Source: TMED26 sp002694075
GTDB lineage: Bacteria > Pseudomonadota > Alphaproteobacteria > Thalassobaculales > Thalassobaculaceae
Reading direction: 5' to 3'
DNA length: 64,000 nucleotides
Assembly: GCA_036160575.1 (NCBI GenBank)
Contig: JAYYDT010000047.1
Span: forward strand, 1-64,000
Shown here piece after piece: positions 52,153-61,255 of this stretch. Numbering within the stretch: the first letter of the stretch is position 1; every line of letters begins with the position of its first letter. The notes beneath the pieces are model-generated. The model worked only from the letters and a program-made list of their open reading frames with translations. It was not told the origin of the DNA and made no database searches. The translations under genes were made by a program, and so were the position numbers.

Positions 52153-53717
52153 GGGCGCCTCCCCGCGTCGGTCCGGCTTTGCGTCCAAAACGTCGGGCGC
52201 GCCGCAAACGTCCGCCAGCGTTTTCGAAGGCGCGCGACAATGCCCGGCAATGCGGCGGCGGCGGCGCCTTCGATGAAACCGCGTACCCGCGGGATGACAT
52301 TGGCCACCATCGGATCGGCCGCGGGCGGCGCCGCCGCCAAGATATCTGCAGCCACCGCCAAGTCATTCAAGGCGCCCAATTGTTCCTGTAATTGGCGAAG
52401 TTCCCGGGCGAAGGCGCGCGCCGTTTTGCCCGCGCAGGCATCCACGAAAAACTCGGCATTGTAGCGCAGCTTTTTCACATCCAGGCGCACCCGATGCCAT
52501 TCGAGCGGGTCGCGGGTTGCCCGGCGCGCCCTTTTGACCACTTTGCGGTAGCGCCGGTCGAGCGCCGGTCCGGCGAATTCGGCCAGCCGCCGGGCATGCC
52601 ACAAACGCCCCACCGGATCTTCGATATTCCGCCAAGCGCCGGTTTCGATCCAAAGCGCGATGTCAAACACCGCCCGCCATTGGTCGCCGGTCTCCAGAAG
52701 CGCGCGCACCCGCGCCAATTCCGCTTCACGCCAGGCCGCCAAATGCGGCGTCAACTGAGCCATTTGCGTTTTATCCAGGCCCATGCCCGCCAATTTGTCG
52801 AAGGTCTCGGCGATCAACACATCAATATCGCGGACCCGGCCAAGGGCCTCGAAAATATCCTTCAGCAGGGCCAACGCCGGCGCCACCCTGGCCGCCGCGA
52901 TGATCGGCTTGAACACACCATTGGCCGAGCGCAGGCGGCGGATCGAGACACGCATTTGATGGATCGCCTCGGGCGCGCCGACCTCCAGCACATTTTCATG
53001 ATTGGCGATAAACTGGGTCAGGCAGGCCTGCACAATCGCCGGATAGGCCTCGGCGATGCGAGTCTCGGCGGTGAAATTGAGGGGCGGCGCCCGCCAAATA
53101 TCGGGGGCCGCGCCATGGTGCAAGCGCGCCGCCCGCGCCGCCTTGGAGTCAATCGACAATCGCAGGCCATAGCGCGACTGCAGATCGCGGGCCAAATCCA
53201 GCAACCCTTCCGGCGGCCCCGACTTCAACTCCAATTCCAATTCGCAGATCGGATGGCTGGCCCGGCTGGTGTCGATTTCCCCTTGGTCAAGCGCCAGTTC
53301 AATCGTCGAGATGGCGCCGCTCCGGGCGGTGTGACGAAACAGCCGGCGCCGGCGATCAAAAACCGTGCGGAACGTCGGTGCCACGCCGGTCCGTGTGACA
53401 TGGCTGTACGCCCGCGGCGAGAGCACTTGTTTCAAATCGTCCAGGACCAGGCGCGGGGCGCTTAACACGCGCTCGACCTCGCCGCGGCTGAACGGTCCGC
53501 TGGCGCGCGGCGCGGTTTTGATGGTCTGGGTGATGCGGTTGTCGCTCAGGCGCAGACGCAGCGCCACCTTGGCCGCCTCCAAATGGCCGGCCGGCGTGTC
53601 GAAATAAGTGGTGTCCAGGTGATCCGCGCGCGCCACGGCGGCCGGAAAAAGATCACGGCTCAGGGCACGGGCCACAGGGGCGGATAGGAGGAACTTGATT
53701 TCGGTCTCGACACTCAA
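52149..53717 (-). CDS. CYTH and CHAD domain protein
   Basis: A 522-residue two-domain protein. The N-terminal CYTH (triphosphate tunnel) domain begins ETEIKF (ExExK at residues 4-8), with charged tunnel strands such as TIELALDQGE and ICELELELKSG. A C-terminal CHAD domain of about 215-510 shows HQMRVSIRRLRSANGVF and RVRLDVKKLRYNAEFF, the conserved His/Arg helices. CHAD domains are known to bind polyphosphate granules. TTG 53717 is preferred (GAGAGG 8 nt upstream); another TTG at 53738 is possible. It is coupled to the following ParA-like gene. Confidence 0.88.
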   Translation of the reverse strand: MSVETEIKFLLSAPVARALSRDLFPAAVARADHLDTTYFDTPAGHLEAAKVALRLRLSDNRITQTIKTAPRASGPFSRGEVERVLSAPRLVLDDLKQVLSPRAYSHVTRTGVAPTFRTVFDRRRRLFRHTARSGAISTIELALDQGEIDTSRASHPICELELELKSGPPEGLLDLARDLQSRYGLRLSIDSKAARAARLHHGAAPDIWRAPPLNFTAETRIAEAYPAIVQACLTQFIANHENVLEVGAPEAIHQMRVSIRRLRSANGVFKPIIAAARVAPALALLKDIFEALGRVRDIDVLIAETFDKLAGMGLDKTQMAQLTPHLAAWREAELARVRALLETGDQWRAVFDIALWIETGAWRNIEDPVGRLWHARRLAEFAGPALDRRYRKVVKRARRATRDPLEWHRVRLDVKKLRYNAEFFVDACAGKTARAFARELRQLQEQLGALNDLAVAADILAAAPPAADPMVANVIPRVRGFIEGAAAAALPGIVARLRKRWRTFAARPTFWTQSRTDAGRRP

Positions 53718-53778
53718 AAATCCAGCCTCTCGGAACAATCATGCGTTTAATTTACATGTGGTCGCGTGCCGCTATTGT

Positions 53779-53812
53779 AAAAATTTCCATCGGGTCTATC
53801 CGAAAAATTTCC
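53779..53812. repeat. Direct repeat AAAAATTTCC upstream of the CYTH-CHAD operon
   Basis: AAAAATTTCC occurs at 53779-53788 and again at 53803-53812, a 24-bp period with a 14-bp spacer, within an AT-rich 113-bp gap between the metallophosphoesterase stop and the CYTH-CHAD start. This is the promoter region of the CYTH-CHAD/ParA operon on the minus strand. The repeats could be an operator or simply curved A-tract DNA. Confidence 0.5.
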
Positions 53813-53830
53813 CGCCAAGGGGCCTGCGGG

Positions 53831-54694
53831 TCAATCGCCGGCCGCCACCGCGACTTCGGCCGCAACCGCCGTTGGCGCCGGCAAGACCTGACGGAGATAG
53901 CCGGCGACGCCCAGCGCCTGGTGCCATTGACGCGGATGGCCCAGGGATACTTCCTCGAACCGGGTGCCGTCGATATGGTCGGTGCGTCGGATGTGCAAAT
54001 GGCCGCTGATCACCGCCTCGGCCCGAAAGCGACGATGCCAATCCTCGGTGGCGCGGGTGCCACACCACGGCGCGAAGCGGGGGTTGCGTGGCAAGTCGAC
54101 CAAATCGCGGCGCAGGGGCCAGTGGTTGATCAGGATGGTGCGCGCGGACGGCGGCAGCGCCGACAAGCGGCGGACGGCCTCGTCAAGGCGCGCGGCGCAC
54201 CAAGCCTGGCGGCTGGGATAGGGATCGGGGAACAGGTAAAGTTCGTCGGCGCAGCTGGCCCGCGCCGCCCGCGCCCAGGCCCGCACATCGGCCAAGGCGA
54301 CGTCATCGGGGCGGAACGAGTAATCATAAAGCAGGAACAGCGGCGCGATGACCAAATCGCCGCCGGGCGCGCCCGGCCATACCGGGAACGGATCCTCCGG
54401 CGTCAGCACACCGTGGGCGCGGGCCAGGTCGATAAGGCGCAGATAGCGCGTGACGCCGCGCAGCGGCACCTCGTCAGGGCGCCGAACGCTCCACAATTCG
54501 TGATTTCCCGGGACCCAAATCAAGCGGCCGAAACGTGCCCCCAGGGTCTCGAACGCCAGGGCCAGATGTTCTTCCCGCTCGGCGATGTCGCCGGCCAGGA
54601 TCAACCAGTCGTCGCCATAGTCCGGCACGTCGGCCAGGGCCGCGCGGTTAATTTCCTGCGACAGGTGCAGATCGCTGATAGCCCACAAACGCAT
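53831..54694 (-). CDS. Metallophosphoesterase
   Basis: A 287-residue calcineurin-type phosphoesterase. Metal-ligand motifs are in order: ISDLHLS (6-12), ILAGDIAE, WVPGNHELW, a late INHWPLR and SGHLHIRR. It lacks a signal peptide. The substrate could be a nucleotide or phosphoprotein; it cannot be read from the sequence. It lies upstream of the CYTH-CHAD/ParA pair on the same strand with a 113-bp gap. Confidence 0.88.
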   Translation of the reverse strand: MRLWAISDLHLSQEINRAALADVPDYGDDWLILAGDIAEREEHLALAFETLGARFGRLIWVPGNHELWSVRRPDEVPLRGVTRYLRLIDLARAHGVLTPEDPFPVWPGAPGGDLVIAPLFLLYDYSFRPDDVALADVRAWARAARASCADELYLFPDPYPSRQAWCAARLDEAVRRLSALPPSARTILINHWPLRRDLVDLPRNPRFAPWCGTRATEDWHRRFRAEAVISGHLHIRRTDHIDGTRFEEVSLGHPRQWHQALGVAGYLRQVLPAPTAVAAEVAVAAGD

Positions 54695-54742
54695 GGCCTG
54701 AGCATACGGACGCTGTGGGCGGAATCAACCGCCAAGCCTGGC

Positions 54743-55714
54743 CTACATGAACAAGCGCTCGTTGCTCAAATCGCGGTAGAGATCGGCCACCTGCGCCGCG
54801 TAACCGTTATATAACTGCGTCGGCACGCGTTCATCGCTGCCCAGCAGGCGCTCGGTCGCTTGGCTCCAGCGTGGGTGGGGAACCTCCGGGTTCACATTGG
54901 CCCAAAAGCCATACTCGCGGCTCTGCAAGACTTCCCAAAAGCCTTTCGGCCGGGTCGCCGAAAAGGTGAACCGAACAATCGACTTGATATGTTTGAAGCC
55001 ATATTTCCACGGCACCGCCAAGCGCAACGGCGCGCCGTTTTGCTTGGGCATGGGGCGCCCGTAGATGCCGGTGGCGATGAAGCTCAACTCGTTTCGCGCT
55101 TCGGCCATGGTCAACCCTTCGACATAGGGCCAGGGATACCAATGTTGGCGTTGGCCAGGGGCGATTTCCTTGTCCAGAAAAGTTTGCATGGTGACATACT
55201 TGGCGTCTGAACGTGGTTGCGCCAGATCGATCAAATGGCTCAACTGGAAACCTGTCCACGGCACCGTCATGGCCCATGCCTCGACGCAGCGATGGCGATA
55301 GACGCGTTCCTCGAGCGGCATTTTGGCTAATAGATCGTCGATGGCCAGGCTCATCGGCTTGTCCACCGCGCCGTCGATGGTCACCGTCCACGGACGGATT
55401 TTGAGGTTTTGAGCGACCTTCGAAATCTGCTTGTGGGAGCCGAATTCGTAGAAGTTGTTGTAGGTCGTCGCCGCTTCCTCGTCGGTCAGCGGCCGGCCGC
55501 CTTCATAGGCGGTGTTGCGTGGCGCCGGGTAGAGCGCCGCCGAAGGGTCGACCTCATCGGCGGCGAAAGCCTTGCCGGCGGCCAGAGCGGCCCCACCAAG
55601 CAACGCCGGCCCGGCGGCCAACCCCCGCAGAAAATGGCGCCGGTTCCAATACACGGATTCCGGAGTGGCGGCGCTTTCAGGTAGTTCCCATTCGCGCTTT
55701 ATTTTTATCAGCAT
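54743..55714 (-). CDS. msrP: Protein-methionine-sulfoxide reductase catalytic subunit MsrP
   Basis: A 323-residue molybdopterin enzyme (YedY) of the sulfite oxidase fold that repairs oxidised methionines in periplasmic proteins. A twin-arginine signal NRRHFLRGL lies at residues 24-32 with an AxA-like end (AFAAD) near 52. The Mo-ligand Cys143 is in YRHRCVEAWAM, and TYNNFYEF and WKYGFKHIKSI are family blocks. ATG 55714 has AGGAGG upstream. Its usual membrane partner MsrQ, often adjacent, is absent on both sides. Confidence 0.93.
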   Translation of the reverse strand: MLIKIKREWELPESAATPESVYWNRRHFLRGLAAGPALLGGAALAAGKAFAADEVDPSAALYPAPRNTAYEGGRPLTDEEAATTYNNFYEFGSHKQISKVAQNLKIRPWTVTIDGAVDKPMSLAIDDLLAKMPLEERVYRHRCVEAWAMTVPWTGFQLSHLIDLAQPRSDAKYVTMQTFLDKEIAPGQRQHWYPWPYVEGLTMAEARNELSFIATGIYGRPMPKQNGAPLRLAVPWKYGFKHIKSIVRFTFSATRPKGFWEVLQSREYGFWANVNPEVPHPRWSQATERLLGSDERVPTQLYNGYAAQVADLYRDLSNERLFM

Positions 55715-55794
55715 GGTTTCGTCCTCCTGACCGACGGTATGCCCAGAGAAATGTGGCGCGCGTAGGGCAGTTTTCAAACCATGATCGGGTAAAT

Positions 55795-57828
55795 TCAGCC
55801 ATGCGCCGCTTGCCGTTCGGCGATGGCGGTTTCCGCCTCGCGTCCCGACAACTCGGCCAGATGATCAAATTCCCGGGTGAAGAACCCCATGCCGTGACTC
55901 AGCGCACGGATCTCAATAATCAGATCGTGCAGCGTGGCGACCGGCATATAGGCCTGCACCTCGTCCCAGCCCTGCCACCCCTCTTTCGCCTGAAACCCGA
56001 GAATTTGACCGCGCCGCGCGGTAATCACTCGCTGCACCCGAGCGGTGGCGGTATTGGGCGCGGAAATCACCACATGGTCGATCGGCTCGAGCAGGATCGG
56101 CCCACATTTCGGCAGCCCCTCGGCCATCGCCAGGCGGCCGGCGGCGCGGAATGCCATCTCCGAACTATCGACGCTGTGGTGGGCGCCATCGGTGAGAATG
56201 ACCTCGACATCGACCACTTGGAAACCGAGCGGGCCGCGCCGGAGGTAATCGCGCACGCCGTCGCCGACCGCCGGGATGAAGTTGCGCGGCACCGCGCCGC
56301 CAACCACGGTGTTGGAAAAATTAAATCCCTCGCCGCGCGGGCGCGGCCGCACGGTGACCTTGACGTCGCCGAATTGACCATGGCCGCCCGACTGCTTTTT
56401 ATAACGGGCGTGTTGGTCAATCGATTTGGTGATGGTCTCACGGTAGGGGGTCTGCGGCGCCGCTGTGTCGACGGTTAAATGAAAGCGATCGACGAGACGT
56501 TCCAAAACCACCCGCAAATGCGTGTCGCCCTGCCCTTCCAGGGTCAATTCCGACATCTCGGCGTTGTGATTGACCACCAGGGCGCGATCTTCTTCGACCA
56601 GTTTTTGCAATGCCCCGGACAGTTTCACCTCGTCCTCGCGGCTGGTGGCGGTAATGGCCAGGGCGAAGACCGGGGGCAAGGGCGCCGGCCATGGCACCCG
56701 GCCGGCCGGGGTGGTGCCGACCACGTCGCCGGTCGCGGTTTCCTCCAGACGTCCGAGGGCGACAACCTCGCCGGCCGTGGCGGTCGGCAATTTATCCAGC
56801 TTGCCGCCCAAAGGGCGGTACAGACCGGACAGACGCTGGCTGCCGAAATGGTCCCCGTCCTTGACCGATCCGCGCCACAGCCGCGCCAAGGATAGTTTGC
56901 CCAGATGCGGCGCGTGCATGGTTTTGAACACCTCGGCGGCGACCTCACCGGGTCCGTCGAAACCTCGTCGGGCGGCGGCCACCGCGACCGCCGGCGCGTC
57001 ATGGCGCAAGGTCTTCAACAAGCGTTGTACGCCGCGGTCCAGGGCACCGGCGCCCAGCAGCACCGGCACTAACAAATCGTCGCGCAAGGTCTCGGTGAAT
57101 TGCTGATAAACCTCGGCGGTGGCGGGCTGCCGGTCCTCCAACAAATGCTCGAGAATGACATCGTCGTAATCGGCCAGGGTTTCCAACAATTCCTCACGCG
57201 CCGGGCCGCCCCGGTCGCCGGCCGGCATTTCGATCAGGGCGGAAGGTCCCGCGTCGGCGTAGCGATAGGCCCGGGCGCTGACCAAATCGACATAGCCGGT
57301 GACCGCCTCGCCCTCTAGCAGCGCCACCTGGCGCAGGATCATGGGGCGCTCGGAAATCGCTTGTAACCGATCCATCAACATCCGCATCGGCGCCGGGTCG
57401 TGGTCGACCTTGTTGATGAACACCACATGGGGAATGTTGTGCCCGTCCAGGTAATGCAGGAGCGGCGCGGCCGCTGACACCTTGTCGACCTCGGCTTCGA
57501 CAACCACGATGACGATATCGGCGACCAGGCACGCGTCGCGCGCGTCCTGACCGAACTCGACACCCCCGGGGGTATCTATGAAAACCCAAGGATCCCCGAG
57601 AAAATGGCCCATCCCAACGCTCAACTCGGTGGACCCTTGGCGTTTACGCGCCTCTTTTTGATGGTCGCCGACCAAGGTACCGGCGGCCACCGCGCCCTTG
57701 CGGTGGATCGCGCCGGTGGCGTGAAGCAAAGCCTCGAAGAGATGGGTTTTGCCGCTGTGATAAGGGCCGGCGACCACAGCGCATCGGGTACTGGCCTGGG
57801 GGGCGCCGGCCTGGGGCGCCTGGCTCAT
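55795..57828 (-). CDS. EF-G-like GTPase (FusA2-type)
   Basis: A 677-residue protein with the full EF-G domain layout: G1 loop GPYHSGKTH at residues 21-29, G3 DTPGGVEF at 85-92 and G4 NKVD near 139-142. EF-G domains II-V follow, including KQSGGHGQFGDVKV. The canonical G3 His (DTPGHxDF) is Gly89 here, so GTP hydrolysis must differ or be weak. It is shorter and more divergent than housekeeping EF-G and matches the EF-G-like paralogue group. The start has GGAG upstream. Confidence 0.85.
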   Translation of the reverse strand: MSQAPQAGAPQASTRCAVVAGPYHSGKTHLFEALLHATGAIHRKGAVAAGTLVGDHQKEARKRQGSTELSVGMGHFLGDPWVFIDTPGGVEFGQDARDACLVADIVIVVVEAEVDKVSAAAPLLHYLDGHNIPHVVFINKVDHDPAPMRMLMDRLQAISERPMILRQVALLEGEAVTGYVDLVSARAYRYADAGPSALIEMPAGDRGGPAREELLETLADYDDVILEHLLEDRQPATAEVYQQFTETLRDDLLVPVLLGAGALDRGVQRLLKTLRHDAPAVAVAAARRGFDGPGEVAAEVFKTMHAPHLGKLSLARLWRGSVKDGDHFGSQRLSGLYRPLGGKLDKLPTATAGEVVALGRLEETATGDVVGTTPAGRVPWPAPLPPVFALAITATSREDEVKLSGALQKLVEEDRALVVNHNAEMSELTLEGQGDTHLRVVLERLVDRFHLTVDTAAPQTPYRETITKSIDQHARYKKQSGGHGQFGDVKVTVRPRPRGEGFNFSNTVVGGAVPRNFIPAVGDGVRDYLRRGPLGFQVVDVEVILTDGAHHSVDSSEMAFRAAGRLAMAEGLPKCGPILLEPIDHVVISAPNTATARVQRVITARRGQILGFQAKEGWQGWDEVQAYMPVATLHDLIIEIRALSHGMGFFTREFDHLAELSGREAETAIAERQAAHG

Positions 57829-57860
57829 GGGCTGGATCTCCTACACTGGCGCCGCGAGGC

Positions 57861-57884
57861 AAAACTCGAGATTTAATGAGTTTT
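57861..57884. promoter_or_regulatory. Inverted repeat in divergent intergenic region
   Basis: AAAACTC (57861-57867) and GAGTTTT (57878-57884) form 7-bp arms around a 10-nt centre, followed by a T-run. It lies between the divergent EF-G-like gene (start 57828) and the DehI-like gene (start 58014). It may be an operator, or a weak terminator-like element. Palindromy is the only evidence. Confidence 0.35.
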
Positions 57885-58013
57885 TTCTCTCATAGGTTTA
57901 TTTCCACATGATTGCTGGGCGAGGGCAAGAAAAAATCCCCACCGTCGGCGCGCCGGTGCTATCACGCAGAACCGGATGCCGCCGGTCGCGCGCCAGCAAA
58001 AAGGAGCTTAGCC

Positions 58014-58844
58014 ATGGCCGCCGATCCCATTGCCGCCATTCCCGAGGCCGAGGCGACCGGCGACACCGCCGCCCTGTTCGCCGACATCCGCGCCACCCTC
58101 GGCTTGCCGGTGGTCAACCTGGTGTGGCGCCATTTGGCGACCATTCCAGGCGGCCTGCCGTGGACCTGGGACCAGGTCAAGCCGTTCTACGTTTCCGGAG
58201 CGGTGGAGCGGGCCGCCGCCTCGTTCCTCGCCCACCAGGAAATGACCGCGCCCTTTCGCCCGAGCCCGGCAACGCTGGCCGCCGCCGGCGTCACGGCCGA
58301 CGACCTGCCGGTGATCCGGGCGATCATCGACAGCTATCACCGCGGCAACGCGATGAACATTATCGCCCTCACCCTGCCTTTATCGGCGGCCAGCGACAGC
58401 GCGCCGGCGACCTTGCGACCGGCGCGCCTACCGGTGGTCGCCGACCTCGCCATTCCGGCGCTGCCACCGTTGGACGGCCTGCCCGCCGACCATCGCCAAG
58501 TCGTCATGGAATTGAACGCTTTCGGCCAACGACCGGGCGATCCAGTGGTCGCCAGCATGTACCGGCATCTGGCGCCCTGGCCGGGTCTGCTGGCGCTGAC
58601 CGCCGCTATGCTGGCGCCGGTCGCCGGCGATGGCCGGCTGGGCACGCTGATCGCCGGCGCCAATACCCAGGCCGACGCCCACGCCGCCGCCCTGCGCGCC
58701 GAAGGCGGGCAAATTGACGGCCGACAAGCACCCAATGGGGTGCCCGCCGCGCTGACCCGCTTCACCGGCGATGTCATCGCCCGCATGGTGCCGATCTGCG
58801 GGATGTTACGCGCGGCCTTGGCGGCGGAGGGTGATCAGGGCTAA
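58014..58844 (+). CDS. DehI-like 2-haloacid dehalogenase family protein
   Basis: A 276-residue protein with two tandem helical repeats: the first has TGDTAALFADIRATLGLP then VNLVWRHLATIPGGLP, the second LPADHRQVVMELNAFGQRP then ASMYRHLAPWPGLL. This pseudo-dimer layout matches DehI (group I 2-haloacid dehalogenase) and its relatives. I cannot confirm the catalytic Asp and Asn by alignment, and members without tested activity are common. AAGGAG lies 8 nt upstream of ATG 58014. The oxidoreductase gene follows after 53 nt. Confidence 0.7.
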   Translation: MAADPIAAIPEAEATGDTAALFADIRATLGLPVVNLVWRHLATIPGGLPWTWDQVKPFYVSGAVERAAASFLAHQEMTAPFRPSPATLAAAGVTADDLPVIRAIIDSYHRGNAMNIIALTLPLSAASDSAPATLRPARLPVVADLAIPALPPLDGLPADHRQVVMELNAFGQRPGDPVVASMYRHLAPWPGLLALTAAMLAPVAGDGRLGTLIAGANTQADAHAAALRAEGGQIDGRQAPNGVPAALTRFTGDVIARMVPICGMLRAALAAEGDQG

Positions 58845-58897
58845 CATTCGCGTTATTCGCCCGCGCCGGCCGGGCGCGCACCGATGGAGCTTAAGCC

Positions 58898-60991
58898 ATG
58901 CCGTTAGATATCGTTCGTTCCACGTGTCCGCACGACTGTCCTTCGGTGTGTGCGCTCGAAGTCGAAATCCTCGACGACGGCACGGTCGGCCGTGTGCGCG
59001 GCGCCAAGGACAACAGCTACACCGCCGGCGTGGTGTGCGCCAAAACCGCCCGCTACCGCGAGCGCATCCACCACCCGGACCGGCTGACGCAACCGCTGTT
59101 GCGAACCGGCGCCAAAGGGAGCGGCGAATTCGCGCCCATCGACTGGCCGGAAGCCCTCGACCGGGTCGCCGAGGCGTTCCGTGAACGCAGCCAAAAATAT
59201 GATCCCACCACCGTTTGGCCGTATTATTTCGCCGGCACCATGGGCTGGGTACAGCGCAACGGCATCGACCGCTTCCGCCATGATCTGGGCTACTCGGGCC
59301 AAATCGCTAATATCTGCACCTTTCCCGCCGACGCCGGTTGGCGCGCCGGAGTCGGTAAGATTATGGGGCCGGACCCCCGTGAAATGGCCGAGTCCGATCT
59401 GATCATCAGTTGGGGCGGTAACCCGGTGACGACCCAGGTCAATGTCATGACCCATGTCGCCCGTGCCCGCAAAAACGGCGCCAAGTTCATTGTCGTCGAC
59501 GTCTATCGCACGCCCAGCGTGGAGGCCGCCGACGACGCCTATATCCTGCGGCCGGGTACCGACGTGGCGTTCGCCTGCGCGCTGATGCATGTGCTGTTCC
59601 GCGACGGTTTCGCCGACCGCGATTATCTCGCCAATTTCGCCGCCGACGCCCAGGAATTCGAGGCCCATTTGGCCGATAAAACCCCGGAATGGGCGGCAGC
59701 GATCACCGGCATCCCGGCCCAGCGGATTGTCGACTTCGCGCATCTCTATGGACGCACCGAAAAGGCCTTTATCCGGGTTGGCTACGGCTTTTCCCGCTCG
59801 CGTAACGGCTCGCAGCAATTGCACGCGGTGACCTGTTTGCCGACGGTCACCGGCAAATGGCCGGTGCGCGGTGGCGGCGCCTTTTACAACAACCGGGATA
59901 TTTACGCCGGCACCTTCGATCAGACCTTGATCCAGGGCCTCGACGTGAAGAACCCGGCGGTGCGTATGCTCGACATGTCGCGCATCGGCCCGGTCTTGGT
60001 GGGCGAGGACGCGGTCGTCAAACAAGGCCCGCCGGTCACCGCGATGATCGTCCAGAACACCAACCCGGCGGTGGTCGCGCCGGAGACCATGAAAGTCCAC
60101 GCCGGTTTCCGGCGCGAGGATTTTTTCCTGTGCGTGCATGAGCAATTCATGACCGACACCGCCAAATTCGCCGATATCGTGCTGCCGGCGACGATGTTCC
60201 TGGAGCATGACGACATTTATTCCTCCGGCGGGCACGGCCATTTCCATTTCGCGCCGAAAGCCATCGACGGCCCGGCAGGCTGCCGCAGCAATCATTATGT
60301 GCTGTCGGAACTGGCCCGCCGCCTTGGCAGCACCCATCGCGGCTTCCAAATGAGCGAGTTGGAAATCATCGACGAAACCTTGACCACCGCCGGACTTGGC
60401 GGTTTGGACGGGATCAAGGATCAGCGCTGGATTGATCTCCAGCCGGATTTCGACACCTCGCATTTCTTGGGTGGCTTTCCGACCGAGCACGGCCGCTTCC
60501 GCTTTAAGGTCGATTGGGCCAGCCTCGGCCCCTATCCCGAGGGGCTAACGCCCTTGCCCGATTACAGCGCCGCCGTGATCGACGCCGCCGACGCCGCGCA
60601 CCCGCTGCGCCTGGTGGTGCCGCCGGCGCGCAACTACCTCAACTCCAGCTTCACCGAAACCCCGACCAGCATCGCCAAGGAAGCCCGGCCGACGGTCAAA
60701 ATCCATCCCGACACGGCCGCCGCCCAGGATATCGCGGACGGCGATTTAGTCACCCTGGGCAACCGCCTCGGAACGGTCGGCGTCCATGCCGAGGTGTTTA
60801 GCGACCTGCAACCCGATGTCGTCATCGTCGAGGGGATTTGGCCCAATGGCGCCTTTCCCGGCGGCCTGGGCATCAATGTTTTGGTCAGCGCCGATCCCGG
60901 CCGGCCGGCGAGCGGCGGCGTGTTCCACGACACCGCGGTGTGGTTGCGCAAGGGCTTCGACGGCTATCACCCCCGAGGCCACCGTCCCTAA
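58898..60991 (+). CDS. Molybdopterin-dependent oxidoreductase (4Fe-4S)
   Basis: A 697-residue DMSO-reductase superfamily enzyme. The N-terminal iron-sulfur motif uses C10, C14, C18 and C47 (CPHDC, PSVC, VVCAKT). Further blocks are FAGTMGWVQRNGIDR, LIISWGGNPVTTQ, MHVLFRDGF and the C-terminal molydop-binding region NYLNSSFTETP, DGDLVTLGNR. No twin-arginine signal is present, so it is cytoplasmic. The substrate is unknown; no iron-sulfur or membrane partner subunit is beside it. Confidence 0.88.
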   Translation: MPLDIVRSTCPHDCPSVCALEVEILDDGTVGRVRGAKDNSYTAGVVCAKTARYRERIHHPDRLTQPLLRTGAKGSGEFAPIDWPEALDRVAEAFRERSQKYDPTTVWPYYFAGTMGWVQRNGIDRFRHDLGYSGQIANICTFPADAGWRAGVGKIMGPDPREMAESDLIISWGGNPVTTQVNVMTHVARARKNGAKFIVVDVYRTPSVEAADDAYILRPGTDVAFACALMHVLFRDGFADRDYLANFAADAQEFEAHLADKTPEWAAAITGIPAQRIVDFAHLYGRTEKAFIRVGYGFSRSRNGSQQLHAVTCLPTVTGKWPVRGGGAFYNNRDIYAGTFDQTLIQGLDVKNPAVRMLDMSRIGPVLVGEDAVVKQGPPVTAMIVQNTNPAVVAPETMKVHAGFRREDFFLCVHEQFMTDTAKFADIVLPATMFLEHDDIYSSGGHGHFHFAPKAIDGPAGCRSNHYVLSELARRLGSTHRGFQMSELEIIDETLTTAGLGGLDGIKDQRWIDLQPDFDTSHFLGGFPTEHGRFRFKVDWASLGPYPEGLTPLPDYSAAVIDAADAAHPLRLVVPPARNYLNSSFTETPTSIAKEARPTVKIHPDTAAAQDIADGDLVTLGNRLGTVGVHAEVFSDLQPDVVIVEGIWPNGAFPGGLGINVLVSADPGRPASGGVFHDTAVWLRKGFDGYHPRGHRP

Positions 60992-61046
60992 ACCTCCCCC
61001 GATCCTGCCCCCCAACCGCCCAATCGGCCATCTCCCGGGTCTTCTC

Positions 61047-61106
61047 CTGGGGCCTTCCCCGGGGCCTTCCCTGGGGCCCCCACTGGGGCCTTCCTAGCGG
61101 GACCTC
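61047..61106. repeat. 12-bp tandem repeat (CTGGGGCCTTCC)
   Basis: Four head-to-tail 12-bp units start at 61047, 61059, 61071 and 61083: CTGGGGCCTTCC, CCGGGGCCTTCC, CTGGGGCCCCCA and CTGGGGCCTTCC, followed by more degenerate copies with GACCTCC and CTGGGGC to about 61113. Each unit holds a palindromic GGGGCC/GGCC core. It lies in the 264-bp gap between the oxidoreductase stop and the permease start; no gene covers it. It may be a variable minisatellite, a transcription-ending structure, or a protein-binding site. Confidence 0.75.
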
Positions 61107-61255
61107 CCTGGGGCGCGATAACGCTTGACTTCGGGCGGCGCCGGCGCTTTTTTCGGTGCGCAATTGCAAGTCAATCGCATTCAATCCCTTTGCCAAGGCC
61201 AAAGCCGCGATGTTGTTGCCGCGCCTCTCCGCCCCCGTTCGCCGCGCGTGGACCG

